Positions 7,976 to 15,264 of a DNA stretch of 64,000 bases are shown here, in pieces (the first letter of the stretch is position 1; every line of letters begins with the position of its first letter). A program made the position numbers and the translations under genes. The DNA comes from CAXXHQ01 sp963665265 (GTDB lineage: Bacteria; Planctomycetota; Planctomycetia; Pirellulales; Thermoguttaceae), in NCBI GenBank assembly GCA_963665265.2, contig OY762224.2:2666001-2730000 (forward strand). The letters are read 5' to 3'. Below the pieces are notes generated by a model. That model worked only from the letters and a program-made list of their open reading frames with translations, searched no databases and was not told the origin of the DNA.

Positions 7976-8159
7976 TCCCGTGCTTGTAGACAGTTTCTAC
8001 GTATTCATCGCCGGTTGCTTTTTCAATCTTCACCGTTCGAGTCTCGCCGGGAAATACGTCAAAATCGTGAACGACGACCTTCACGCCGGGCGGAACGTCA
8101 ACGCCAATAATTTCGCCCCCGGCAACCCGCACGACTACGCGAGATATTTTCTTTTTCAT
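7962..8159 (-). CDS. Hypothetical small beta-rich protein, 65 aa
   Basis: ATG at 8159 follows GGGGTAAC. The sequence alternates Val and charged residues (ISRVVVRVAGGEIIGV, then PPGVKVVVHDFDV), suggesting a small beta barrel. No family recognised. It is 2 nt from the upstream DUF932 gene, so co-translated. Confidence 0.55.
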   Translation of the reverse strand: MKKKISRVVVRVAGGEIIGVDVPPGVKVVVHDFDVFPGETRTVKIEKATGDEYVETVYKHGTTGD

Positions 8160-8161
8160 TG

Positions 8162-9103
8162 TTACCCCACTAAGGCCAAAGCGGATTCAAACGCTTTTTG
8201 TTTCAAATCGTTTGACGTGCCGAACCAGTTAGAATTCAAACGGGCGTCCGCGTTGCCCCGTACTCGCTTTTGGTGGTCGGCGAATTCACTCACCGCGTTA
8301 TAGGCAGCCCATGCCGTATGGCGGATTCCCCGCAATGAGTTAAGCCCATTGTCGAAATTGATTTTGATTTTCGCCAAGTTACTTTTAGTGGTCTTCGCCT
8401 CTTCATCGAAGAACGACGCAAAATAAGAATCGGCTTCCGCGACGGAAAGGGCCTTTCCGACCAGCGCGTTTAGTTCCGTTTGATAGCGGTCGAACCGCTC
8501 GGTTAAGATACCAAACGCTCGTCGCGCTTGTTGCACGCGATCTTGCAGGCTTCCGGTATGGCGAATCGTCATGCCTTGCGATCCCTCCCGCAAGGCCAGA
8601 TTCAAAGTATTTTTGCAGACGACCCTAATACTTGTAGGAATCATCCGCAAAGACTGGCTTCCGTCGTGGCTGTTTGTGAGCAAAACATAGGGCTTGCTTA
8701 TGTCGTCAAAAACTCGCAATTCCTTCGGGATCGCCGCTAATACCCAAACTTTTCGGCCCTCAAACAACGCGCCGGCCGTTTCGTACATGGCCAGCTTGTC
8801 GCCAACAATTGAATCCATAAAATCGAATGCTTGCGAGTTTTGGAAGACTTCATAGCGGGAAGAAACGACGCCTAAGACACGCTTGCAATCGGTGCGAACG
8901 TTCGCAATCGCGTCCGATTTAACGCAATAATCGCCGTTTTCCGCATAAAGCGGCCACTGCTCAATTGTCCAATCGAGGCGGGCGAGTTTGATTGCTTCCG
9001 CGCTGGTCGCCGCGCTTTCGATGATCGTCCCAAAACCGTGCCAAGCTTTTTCCGTTGACATAAGGGCGGCTTGTCCGGTCGTAAAATCAAGTTCATGCGC
9101 CAT
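8162..9103 (-). CDS. DUF932 phage/plasmid-like protein
   Basis: A 313-aa protein that matches the DUF932 (phage/plasmid-like, TIGR03299) family over most of its length. Marks are AHELDFTTGQA at the start, WHGFGT near residue 22, RYEVFQNSQAFDFMDSIV around 100, then RMIPTSIRVVCKNTLNLAL around 155. The family is common on phages and plasmids, and its biochemical role is undetermined. The ATG overlaps the previous stop as TAATG. Position in the early small-gene cluster fits an accessory role in takeover or replication. Confidence 0.85.
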   Translation of the reverse strand: MAHELDFTTGQAALMSTEKAWHGFGTIIESAATSAEAIKLARLDWTIEQWPLYAENGDYCVKSDAIANVRTDCKRVLGVVSSRYEVFQNSQAFDFMDSIVGDKLAMYETAGALFEGRKVWVLAAIPKELRVFDDISKPYVLLTNSHDGSQSLRMIPTSIRVVCKNTLNLALREGSQGMTIRHTGSLQDRVQQARRAFGILTERFDRYQTELNALVGKALSVAEADSYFASFFDEEAKTTKSNLAKIKINFDNGLNSLRGIRHTAWAAYNAVSEFADHQKRVRGNADARLNSNWFGTSNDLKQKAFESALALVG

Positions 9104-9471
9104 TAGATAATTCTCCGAAGGTCGTCATAGTTGTAATGTTGGCCGTCCTTGATAAAACGCGGGTACAAACCCGGATAATCCGTTTTGATTCCAAACAACG
9201 CCAAGACTTTTTCCGCGCCGGTTTGTAGCCGTTCCGCCTCTCGGTTGGCGGCCTCCATAGAGGCGGCCTCGCCGCTTGCGTCTCCCATCTCCCACGCCTT
9301 CGCGGCGCGGTCAAAGAAATTGCTTACGACGTTGGCGACCGCTTCCGGCTTCGCATGCCTGATAAGCTTTTCAAGGTCGGGCGTCTTCGCATTGTCGCCA
9401 AAAGGTAAATCAGCTAATTGCAAAATTCGTTTCAAAACAACCCGATGAGTCGCCTCTTGTCGGTCAATCAT
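9103..9471 (-). CDS. Hypothetical protein, 122 aa
   Basis: ATG at 9471 (MIDRQEATHRVVL) has GAGGG 5-6 nt upstream; the in-frame TTG at 9483 is less likely. The protein is helical and acidic (ASGEAASMEAANREAERL near the middle) and ends in an aromatic segment PGLYPRFIKDGQHYNYDDL. No family recognised. Overlaps the DUF932 start by 1 nt, so the two are coupled. Confidence 0.6.
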   Translation of the reverse strand: MIDRQEATHRVVLKRILQLADLPFGDNAKTPDLEKLIRHAKPEAVANVVSNFFDRAAKAWEMGDASGEAASMEAANREAERLQTGAEKVLALFGIKTDYPGLYPRFIKDGQHYNYDDLRRII

Positions 9472-9528
9472 AGTTACCCTCAATTTGTTCGACGCGAACG
9501 CATTGCAATAGCGTTTCGCCCGCTTGCG

Positions 9529-9735
9529 TTAAGGCATGTAATGAATGGAATCAATCCAAGGCGTTACCGCGTTGCGAATGCAATTTGTTCCGCCAATGCC
9601 GTGCGGATACGCTGCGCCGTTTTCGCCGAATTCAATGCTTTCCGCCGTTCGGTCGGCGTTGAAGCGTTCATTGTATTCTTTCAAGCAATCCGCCAACCAT
9701 GCGTCGTATGCTTTGCCCCAGTCGGTCATTTTCAT
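9529..9735 (-). CDS. Hypothetical protein, 68 aa
   Basis: ATG at 9735 directly after leader copy 4; the longer frame from 9768 would overlap the upstream gene and is rejected. The product begins MKMTDWGKAYDAWLADC and has one Cys pair far apart (positions about 17 and 51). No family recognised. Confidence 0.55.
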   Translation of the reverse strand: MKMTDWGKAYDAWLADCLKEYNERFNADRTAESIEFGENGAAYPHGIGGTNCIRNAVTPWIDSIHYMP

Positions 9736-9757
9736 AGCCGTTTTAGTTCCCGGTTGA
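9736..9757 (-). promoter_or_regulatory. Shared translation-initiation leader, copy 4
   Basis: Minus strand TCAACCGGGAAC then TAAAACGGCT before ATG. It keeps the AACCGG start and the AAAAC-G-GCT end of the other three copies, with a few substitutions. Confidence 0.65.
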
Positions 9758-10432
9758 TATGGTCGCATAGAACCCTTGCGCCCTTAGTTCGGCCGCTCGT
9801 TCATCGGCGTCGAATGCGTTGTCAAACTTTTCCCGTTGCTCGCCGCAATCATTCCAAGCGACCGTATCGAACAAAATGGGCAATTCGTCGTAATCGACAA
9901 GTTCAACCAGTTCGTGTATGTCGATGTAATCCCCGACCCAATAAACGCCGTTCTCTGCTGCAATTTCGTTGAACCGCTCGAAAGTAATCTCGCCTAGTTG
10001 AACGTCGAAAGCTTTTTCACATTCCCGCGCGAAGTCTTGCCGATAGCAATTCTCGTAAGCTTCGCCTTGCGCTTCCGATTCGCGACGCGAAAAATCTTCC
10101 TCGTCCAAAACGGGGTAATCGTCCATGCGCTTGTTTAGTTCGTAATACGCCTTGAAAGCGTCTGTAATCTTGCCCCGGCGATAGACGCGAATGACGAAGC
10201 CTTCAACCCAGCCGACCGCAAAGTGATTGTGCCGTTGCGGAATCGCATCCCCGAACGGCTCTAATGCCTTAGCGATGATTGCGGCGTTGCTCAAGTCGAG
10301 CGGGCCGGAATCCCGATTGTGGGTGTAAATGATCGCGCATTGGTCGGCCTGCGCCGGTTCGCCCCACCAACCGAATGAATCAAACTTCTTCCAATTGCCC
10401 ACAAGCTTTTCCGCAAATTGTTCAAGCGTCAT
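9743..10432 (-). CDS. Hypothetical acidic phage protein, 229 aa
   Basis: Family not recognised by name. The N-terminal half has the pattern YTHNRDSGPLDLSN ... HFAVGWVEGFVIRVY. The C-terminal half is strongly acidic and aromatic (VGDYIDIHELVELVDYDEL). I recall the GWVEG-IRVY arrangement from hypothetical phage proteins but cannot name a function. ATG at 10432 follows GAGGGTTGAA. The downstream gene starts inside its leader. Confidence 0.65.
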   Translation of the reverse strand: MTLEQFAEKLVGNWKKFDSFGWWGEPAQADQCAIIYTHNRDSGPLDLSNAAIIAKALEPFGDAIPQRHNHFAVGWVEGFVIRVYRRGKITDAFKAYYELNKRMDDYPVLDEEDFSRRESEAQGEAYENCYRQDFARECEKAFDVQLGEITFERFNEIAAENGVYWVGDYIDIHELVELVDYDELPILFDTVAWNDCGEQREKFDNAFDADERAAELRAQGFYATISTGN

Positions 10433-10433
10433 T

Positions 10434-10607
10434 TCAACCCTCGATTAGGATGATTCCGGCCAAACGCTCCAAGCGGGCGACCGCCTCTAAGAATCCCGGG
10501 CGACGTAGCCGAATCGTGCGCAGATCGTAGCCGAATGGCTGATAGCCGTCATTGAACGCCCGCGCCCAAAGCTTCCGATACGCTCGATAAGCTTGCTCTT
10601 TGCTCAT
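10434..10607 (-). CDS. Hypothetical small protein, 57 aa
   Basis: ATG at 10607 (MSKEQAYRAYRKLWARAF) sits 2 nt after the upstream stop, so the longer frame from 10706 inside the upstream gene is rejected. It is strongly basic and helical at the start, ending LERLAGIILIEG. The arrangement could bind nucleic acid, but no motif proves it. Confidence 0.5.
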   Translation of the reverse strand: MSKEQAYRAYRKLWARAFNDGYQPFGYDLRTIRLRRPGFLEAVARLERLAGIILIEG

Positions 10608-10609
10608 GC

Positions 10610-10798
10610 TTATATCTCTGGCGGCTTGGTCGAAGGAAAGATTATGCCTTGCGCGTCTTGCTCTACGAGCATTGTGGCTAAGAAGTGTTTCGCGCCCTGC
10701 TCGCAAGCGAACCGGCTAGAGCTAGTTTGCTTCACCCCGCCCCGCAAAAGCTTTCCCTCTTTCGCCCAAACGCGAACAATATAAGATCGAATTTCCAT
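10610..10798 (-). CDS. Hypothetical small protein, 62 aa
   Basis: ATG at 10798 abuts the upstream stop. The product starts MEIRSYIVRVWAKEGKLL and is mixed alpha-beta with one Cys near residue 33. No family recognised; assigned by tight packing in the operon. Confidence 0.5.
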   Translation of the reverse strand: MEIRSYIVRVWAKEGKLLRGGVKQTSSSRFACEQGAKHFLATMLVEQDAQGIIFPSTKPPEI

Positions 10799-11152
10799 TT
10801 ACCACCTATACTTAGCGGGTAACTGGCGATAGTAGGTCTCCAAAAGCGTCTCTTGCAGATGCGCTTCGCCGATATTCCCCGCAAGGCGGTATCTACGCGC
10901 CTTCGCTTTATCCGTCGCGAAGACGCGAAGTTCAAACGGATTTTCAGAGTTATAGGCGAAAGCTTCCAAGTCGTCTTCGTCCATGTCGTCAAGGTTTTCT
11001 ATCCTATGACCGGAATGGAATACGTCGGAATTGCCGACGACGACCGCTTCGCCAACTATCTCGGAATAACATCGCGCTAAGTCGTCAGCGTCCGCTCCGT
11101 CGAAGTATTCGCGGATTGTCGCCAAGGCGTCTTCAATCGTCACGATTTTCAT
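10799..11152 (-). CDS. Hypothetical acidic protein, 117 aa
   Basis: Residues 1-35 are helical (MKIVTIEDALATIREYFDGAD). The middle is acidic (NLDDMDEDDLEAFAY), and the end is basic (DKAKARRYRLAG ... YYRQLPAKYRW). The charge pattern resembles small phage DNA-mimic or antirestriction proteins, but no family match is claimed. Adjacent genes on both sides are within 4 nt. Confidence 0.55.
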   Translation of the reverse strand: MKIVTIEDALATIREYFDGADADDLARCYSEIVGEAVVVGNSDVFHSGHRIENLDDMDEDDLEAFAYNSENPFELRVFATDKAKARRYRLAGNIGEAHLQETLLETYYRQLPAKYRW

Positions 11153-11155
11153 TAT

Positions 11156-11350
11156 TTACCCCTTTAACCAAAGCGCAGCAAACTCGGTTCGGTCGGCAGC
11201 TTTACCGATCACGCCGCAAACCTCCGCAACTCCGCCAGCGGCGAAGCATTCGTCGGCGGCATGCAAAGCGCGTTGAAATGCTTCGTTGCTCTTTTTGTCG
11301 ATAATCAACGTTGCGTAGCGGCTATTATTCGAGTAAAAGTTAATCACCAT
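11156..11350 (-). CDS. Hypothetical small protein, 64 aa
   Basis: ATG at 11350 (MVINFYSNNSRYATL) has GAGG 6 nt upstream, better than the frame start at 11362. The sequence has a beta start, then a helical Ala-rich part with two Cys (ADECFAAGGVAEVCG). It overlaps the 32-aa gene upstream by 11 nt, so the two are coupled. Confidence 0.5.
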   Translation of the reverse strand: MVINFYSNNSRYATLIIDKKSNEAFQRALHAADECFAAGGVAEVCGVIGKAADRTEFAALWLKG

Positions 11351-11438
11351 ATAAAGCCTCAATTAGTGCAAAGCCTTCTAAAGCGTTTGCTAGTCTGTAA
11401 CTGTTGATTGCGTCGCGAATTTTATTGATTAGGTTCAT
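11340..11438 (-). CDS. 32-aa small protein, first gene of the leftward cluster
   Basis: A short frame with ATG at 11438, GGGAG 8 nt upstream and stop TAA at 11340-11342. The product runs MNLINKIRDAINSYRLAN and ends EALYGD. It overlaps the next gene's start, so it may serve as a translated leader for the operon. Shortness keeps confidence moderate. Confidence 0.45.
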   Translation of the reverse strand: MNLINKIRDAINSYRLANALEGFALIEALYGD

Positions 11439-11640
11439 TTGCTTGCTCCCGTTAGGCTACTCAATTATTGACGCGCGGGTGCCCTAACGCAAACGAATTC
11501 CCAAAAGATTTCCTAAAGTATTCGCAAGGCTTTAAACTGCAAAGGTTTGCGACCATAGATATTTTGCTTTTGCCCCTTGCTTCCTGCTTCTTTGCTGCCT
11601 GGATGTTTTGCTTTTGCCCTCGCTCCCTGCTTTTCCGCCG

Positions 11641-11673
11641 TCCTGATTCCTGATTCCTGATTCCTGATTCCTA
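11641..11673. repeat. Tandem heptamer TCCTGAT, about 4.7 copies
   Basis: Four perfect copies of TCCTGAT followed by TCCTA. It lies next to a hairpin CCTACTA/TAGTAGG (11670-11676 with 11683-11689, 6-nt loop). The flanking 11545-11640 stretch is pyrimidine-rich on this strand. Slippage-prone and noncoding. Confidence 0.85.
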
Positions 11674-12204
11674 CTAACGCATTAGTAGGTAAAATAACCA
11701 TAAAGCTATACATATTAACAGGTTGTGGTGACGGCTGAATGCGCCAAGGCATGCAGTTGTCACAACGATTGCACCTATTCGCTACTAAGTGCAGTCAAGC
11801 TGACTATACTTTATGCGACCCCGCCGGAACCGGCCAAAGAACCGGCCAAGAGAGGCCACGAATTGCCGGAAGATTATAGAAGACAGGTAGTTATGGCGAT
11901 TTACTAGCGTCTGTTAGGCTGGCATCGTTGCCCGTTAATGGTGCCGCAACGTGAGTTGTTGGCGTGACATAAGTATCTAACACATAATGACTTATGGCTG
12001 TTGCGCTGCTGCAAACAAGGGCGGGTGGAGGGTTATTTTCGTTACGACTGCCACAACCGGCATAATCCTAAATACCCGGGCAGTATCGACTTACGAACAC
12101 TTCGCGACCGATCTAGCCGCCGCGTCGAAAGAAATGGGGATTTTGCCGCGTCAGAGGGACGCGAGACACCGGCCAGACTTCAAAACTGACTTCTCAAGAG
12201 ATTT

Positions 12205-12333
12205 GGGAAAGTATTGAAGTACCGATAATTGGTACTTCCCCTATTTACCCGTAACGGAGAGATTTTATAAAATTAAATAATTATATAGCGCAGAATAGGA
12301 AAAGTACCCACTATCGATACTTCGATACTTCCC
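12205..12333. repeat. Iteron-like TACTTCCC elements around an AT-rich stretch
   Basis: Copies related to (G/A)TACTTCCC occur at 12232-12240 and 12325-12333 on the plus strand. Related copies occur at 12205-12214 and 12301-12309 on the minus strand. Between them lies TTTATAAAATTAAATAATTA near 12263. Two alternately oriented sites on each side of an easily melted segment suggest initiator or repressor binding. Confidence 0.4.
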
Positions 12334-12481
12334 GAATTCCGGCCTAAATCTCATTAAAAGCCAACTCAGTAAACAGTTACGTCGAATTGGCCACTTCTGA
12401 CAGGGAAGGCTGTAAGAATTGGCCTGATAATTACTTACCGAGCTGCTGACTAAGGACTAGTTTTGTCCGCCCCAGACCGAA

Positions 12482-12799
12482 CTACGGGGCCTGACTGTCG
12501 TTCTTCTTGAAATGTTCGGCCGGGTATCCGGGGAACCGCTTTCTATACATTCGTCTGTCATCTACACCATCTTTTAGGGCTATGAGGAGGTCTATGTCCT
12601 CGGCACTGTCGAAGGGGATTTCCTCGGCAATAAAGGTTAGGTCTCGGATATTGTCGGTCAGGCACCCACGCCCAGCCCTCGCCAACACCGCCGCGAGTTC
12701 GTGGATTTGCTCTGGCGTGTTGAAGCCGATGTCGTCCCTATCCTCGGTCCATGTGATTCTAACGCCACGCTCCGTTCGGATTATTTTCTCAATTTCCAT
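12482..12799 (-). CDS. Hypothetical acidic protein divergent from the recombinase
   Basis: A 105-aa protein. Its first 25 residues form beta strands (EIEKIIRTERGVRITW); the rest is helical and acidic (PFDSAEDIDLLIALKDG). ATG at 12799 lies 57 nt from the recombinase start on the other strand, so the two share an intergenic promoter region. No SD better than GTGAAATT is seen. No family recognised. The opposite-strand frame over the same bases is Ser/Arg-rich and looks like a shadow. Confidence 0.5.
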   Translation of the reverse strand: MEIEKIIRTERGVRITWTEDRDDIGFNTPEQIHELAAVLARAGRGCLTDNIRDLTFIAEEIPFDSAEDIDLLIALKDGVDDRRMYRKRFPGYPAEHFKKNDSQAP

Positions 12800-12808
12800 A
12801 ATTTCACT

Positions 12809-12836
12809 TTGACATTCGCCACTGGTGGGCTAACAT
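12809..12836 (+). promoter_or_regulatory. Sigma70-type promoter for the recombinase
   Basis: TTGACA at 12809-12814, 16-nt spacer, TAACAT at 12831-12836. A start codon of the long reading frame overlaps the -10, which argues that translation really begins at 12856, after the transcript start. Confidence 0.7.
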
Positions 12837-12855
12837 GAATAGAAAGGAGCAAACG

Positions 12856-13806
12856 ATGAAAAAATACGTTGCGTACTATCGAGAGTCATCAAAGAAACAG
12901 GTTTCACGCCGGCAGGCGGCGGAGTTCGGGCTGCAAAGCCGAGCCGGTGCAGATGAGGAACACTGGGGCTTAGATTCGCAGCGAATCGAGGTGCAACGCC
13001 ACATTTCCGCCACCGGCGGTACGCTCATTGCGGAATACATTGAAGCCGAATCGGGGAGAAAAATCAATCGTCCAAAGTTGAAAGAGGCTCTTAATCACGT
13101 AAAATTATCGGGGGCCGTCCTCATAGTCGCTAAACTCGAAAGACTAGCGCGAAACGTTGCTTTCTTGTCGGCGCTCATGGAGTCAAAAGTGGAGTTTATC
13201 TGTTGCGACATACCTGGCGCTACCCCCCTGACGCTCCATCTCCTGGTGTCTGTCGCCGAGGATGAGGTGAGACGCACAAGCACTAGAACGAGGGACGGCC
13301 TCGCGGTGGCCAAAGCGGCTGGGGTAAAACTTGGTGCGTCCAACCCTGTCCACGCGGAGAAGTGCGGTGACAATTGGCGGGGGTTTAAGCAGGGGAGCGC
13401 GGCCGCCGCAGCCGCTCGCCAAGCTCGCACTAAGGAATTTCGGGATGCAATTAAGCCGCATATCGATTCAATGCAGCGAGAGGGTAAGAAGACTCTTCAG
13501 CAAATTGCTGATGGGCTGAATAGTAAGGGTTTTAGGACACAGGCGCTTAAGCTGTGGAGTCGCGCTAGCGTCTGCAATTTATTTCGTGATTTTGAGAGCC
13601 GCCAGACGCCGGCGGAGTCTCGGGGGAAATCACTTCTTCCAGAAATAGTCGCTGAGTTAAAAACGCGGTATGCGGCCGGCGAGAAATGCACCGATCTTGC
13701 AAGGTGGCTTAATAGCAAGGGCCTTCGCACGACGCGGGGAAATGAGTGGGATGTCGCTTCGGTTTATTCAAAGGTGAATTGTGGAAAAAATCCAGTCGGG
13801 AAATAA
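12856..13806 (+). CDS. Serine recombinase (resolvase/integrase family)
   Basis: A 316-aa site-specific recombinase. The N-terminal resolvase domain has YYRESSKKQ with the candidate catalytic Ser around residue 9. It continues with GLDSQRIEVQRH, and LIVAKLERLARN near residue 95 carries the conserved Arg residues. The family's usual D is E in KLERLAR. A recombinase-type DNA-binding region follows (TLQQIADGLNSKGFRT), then a second similar unit (TDLARWLNSKGLRTTRG), so two helix-turn-helix-like repeats are present. ATG at 12856 has AAAGGAG 6 nt upstream. It is likely the phage integrase or an invertase. It is shorter than large serine integrases of 450-700 aa. Confidence 0.85.
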   Translation: MKKYVAYYRESSKKQVSRRQAAEFGLQSRAGADEEHWGLDSQRIEVQRHISATGGTLIAEYIEAESGRKINRPKLKEALNHVKLSGAVLIVAKLERLARNVAFLSALMESKVEFICCDIPGATPLTLHLLVSVAEDEVRRTSTRTRDGLAVAKAAGVKLGASNPVHAEKCGDNWRGFKQGSAAAAAARQARTKEFRDAIKPHIDSMQREGKKTLQQIADGLNSKGFRTQALKLWSRASVCNLFRDFESRQTPAESRGKSLLPEIVAELKTRYAAGEKCTDLARWLNSKGLRTTRGNEWDVASVYSKVNCGKNPVGK

Positions 13807-14008
13807 GGTCGTCGTTAAGCAACCGCTCGTAGGCGATGCCTACGTTCAAGCCACGGTAACGAAGCGAGAGGTGTGTTTTCAGTTCTTCGGGATGCACTGC
13901 GACCAGGACTTTAAACAGGCCGATCTTGTCATTATTTGTAACTCCTTAATCGTCGTGGCTGACGCGGCAATCCAGGAGCAAAAACTTTTGAAAAAACCTC
14001 TAAAATAG
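13781..14008 (+). CDS. Hypothetical protein coupled to the recombinase
   Basis: A 75-aa product with GTG at 13781, overlapping the recombinase by 26 nt; AAAGGTG lies just upstream. The first half is beta-rich (SGNKVVVKQPLVGDAY), the second hydrophobic (DLVIICNSLIVVADA). The overlap suggests an accessory such as a directionality factor, but nothing in the sequence proves that. Its stop codon overlaps the inverted repeat before the 35-bp element. Confidence 0.55.
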   Translation: MEKIQSGNKVVVKQPLVGDAYVQATVTKREVCFQFFGMHCDQDFKQADLVIICNSLIVVADAAIQEQKLLKKPLK

Positions 14009-14017
14009 ACAGATTTT

Positions 14018-14052
14018 TTGTCTAAAAATTCCATTTTGGCACTCGTATATAT
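14018..14052 (+). promoter_or_regulatory. 35-bp phage promoter-like element, copy 1 (structural operon)
   Basis: Contains TTGTCTAAAAATTC, 4 nt, then TTGGCACTCGTA; TTGGCAC starts 18 nt after the element begins. Identical spacing is seen at 45648-45682 (minus) and 45733-45767 (plus). A ribosome site GGAGGG follows at 14055. TAGACA at 14006-14011 pairs with TGTCTA at 14019-14024, so an operator could overlap. No standard sigma70 -10 is present. Confidence 0.7.
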
Positions 14053-14067
14053 ATGGAGGGCCAAAGA

Positions 14068-14574
14068 ATGGAACTTATGTGCCGGTGCAAAGCAATCGAC
14101 CGGAAAACCGGCGAGCAATGCACCGCTCAGGCTGGCGACAACGGGTACTGCAAAAAGCATTCAAGCCGACTGCTGCCGAGTCGCCAAACTCTTTATCGCA
14201 TCCGAGACGCAAAATTTGCGCAGAAGGCTCAGCGATTCGCCCTCTCTCCCAAGCTGAAATCTCTTCACGATGAGATCGGCTTCATCCGCGCTCTTATGGA
14301 GCGCGTGCTGAACGACGAACAGATGCCGGCGATGATCGTCGGCAGCGAAGTTCGTAAGCTAGCCGCCACGCTCGACAAGCTCATCCGAACCACGGATGCG
14401 ATGGACGAGCGGGCGGGGCTGACGATCAGCCGCAGCTTGCTGGTGCAGGTAGCCCAGGAGATCGCTAAGGCGGTGGCCGCCCGCTTGGAAGGGCTGCCCG
14501 ATTACGAGGGCGTCGTCGATCTCATTATCGACGACATTAAACAGGTCGTGCTTGATGCCGGAAAAAATCTGTAA
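14068..14574 (+). CDS. Putative terminase small subunit with zinc knuckle
   Basis: A 168-aa protein. Residues 4-30 hold CRCKAIDRKTGEQC and YCKKH, a Cys/His cluster like those at the front of some phage packaging proteins. The rest is helical with a central coil (LHDEIGFIRALMERVL) and a C-terminal helical block (VQVAQEIAKAVAARLEG). ATG at 14068 has GGAGGG 7 nt upstream; the earlier ATG at 14053 precedes the SD. It is the first gene after the 35-bp element in the packaging/structural operon, where a small terminase is expected. Role by position and architecture, not by clear homology. Confidence 0.6.
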   Translation: MELMCRCKAIDRKTGEQCTAQAGDNGYCKKHSSRLLPSRQTLYRIRDAKFAQKAQRFALSPKLKSLHDEIGFIRALMERVLNDEQMPAMIVGSEVRKLAATLDKLIRTTDAMDERAGLTISRSLLVQVAQEIAKAVAARLEGLPDYEGVVDLIIDDIKQVVLDAGKNL

Positions 14575-14770
14575 GTGCGGGCAGCCGGTCAAATTCTCAA
14601 ATGATTCGAGGTGCGAAGATTGCTTCGCCTTCGCTCAACACATCTACGACGGCAAGAGTCGGAGCGTCAATACACTATGCTCGGGGCATATCGAACAAAT
14701 CGATGTTCCTATTTCTTCGCGGAGGGCGACGTACTCGCTTTCGGCGGGCAGGGATTTATCAGCGACATAA
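14555..14770 (+). CDS. Small zinc-ribbon protein
   Basis: A 71-aa frame starting ATG at 14555 with CKCGQPVKFSNDSRCEDC near the start, a CxC-x12-CxxC knuckle. It overlaps the preceding gene by 20 nt and the next by about 94 nt. The last 25 residues have poor protein character (SSRRATYSLSAGRD), so the true stop or a frameshift into the following gene is possible. The Cys knuckle is the main evidence. Confidence 0.45.
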   Translation: MPEKICKCGQPVKFSNDSRCEDCFAFAQHIYDGKSRSVNTLCSGHIEQIDVPISSRRATYSLSAGRDLSAT

Positions 14771-15264
14771 TCAAGTTGTTTACTTTGGGCGATGTGTCGC
14801 ATGTCGGGATCGTCACCCGATTCAACAATAGAATCGTCTTGGCCGAATCAACGACGCTGTGCAACGTCCCATGTTTGCATTGCTGCGAGAAGCACACGGG
14901 CGTTCAGCTTACCGACATTCAGGCGCGAATCGACGCCTACGACGGGAAGGTTTGGCTTTATCCGCTCAAGAACTTTTTGAATCCGGCTCAACGCCGCTTT
15001 CTGCATGAATTTTTGAATATGCAATTGGAGAAGCCCTACGACTCGACGGGAGCCGTGGAGTCGGCGGGAAATCTTGCCGCCGAGGTTCAGGGCGAAATCA
15101 ACGGCGAAAATTTGGACAAAGTTTTTTGCTCTGAGTTGACGGCAGGCGGACTCCGCAGCGTCGGATTGTTCATCACCGAGAACGCCAGCAAATGGAGTCC
15201 GGCAAGGTTGCTCCGACATTTGCGGTGGCAGGGGCTTGTGAATAGGCGAGTGAGGCTTAAATGA
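14677..15264 (+). CDS. YiiX/NlpC-type papain-fold hydrolase candidate
   Basis: A 195-aa protein. After a short start (MLGAYRTNRCSYFF) it reads EGDVLAFGGQGFISDII, LGDVSHVGIVTRF and, near the C-terminus, KVFCSELTAGGL. That order (GDxxxF, SHVGIV with the catalytic His, then CSE with Cys) matches permuted NlpC/P60 (YiiX-like) enzymes, which cut peptide or amide bonds. ATG at 14677 is chosen because GGAG lies nearby and the frame upstream (MRRLLRLRS...) looks non-native. Located in the putative lysis cassette. The substrate, perhaps a wall or envelope amide, is inferred. Confidence 0.7.
   Translation: MLGAYRTNRCSYFFAEGDVLAFGGQGFISDIIKLFTLGDVSHVGIVTRFNNRIVLAESTTLCNVPCLHCCEKHTGVQLTDIQARIDAYDGKVWLYPLKNFLNPAQRRFLHEFLNMQLEKPYDSTGAVESAGNLAAEVQGEINGENLDKVFCSELTAGGLRSVGLFITENASKWSPARLLRHLRWQGLVNRRVRLK

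Larger units (their letters stand above)
11439..12481. other. Gene-poor repeat-rich region, candidate replication origin or control locus
   Basis: No convincing gene in about 1 kb; the open frames here are low-complexity or repeat-driven. It separates the leftward early genes from the rightward recombinase. Contents: a 7-bp tandem repeat (11641-11673), a 7-bp-stem hairpin (11670-11689), the inverted repeat CATAAGT/ACTTATG (11968-11996), and an 8-bp inverted repeat GAAGTACC/GGTACTTC (12216-12238). There is also an AT-only-type stretch at 12263-12286, two direct CGATACTT copies (12315-12330) and GAATTGGCC at 12384-12392 and 12416-12424. This combination is typical of origins, operator clusters or attachment regions. 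The function is inferred. Confidence 0.4.

Noticed and set aside
11513..11752. A 79-aa minus frame with repeated NQESGIR-like residues
   Set aside because: It is created by the TCCTGAT heptamer repeats and purine-rich DNA; no SD and no protein-like pattern.
14018..14052. Sigma54 promoter (TTGGCAC)
   Set aside because: The downstream TTGC element at the required distance is absent in all three copies.
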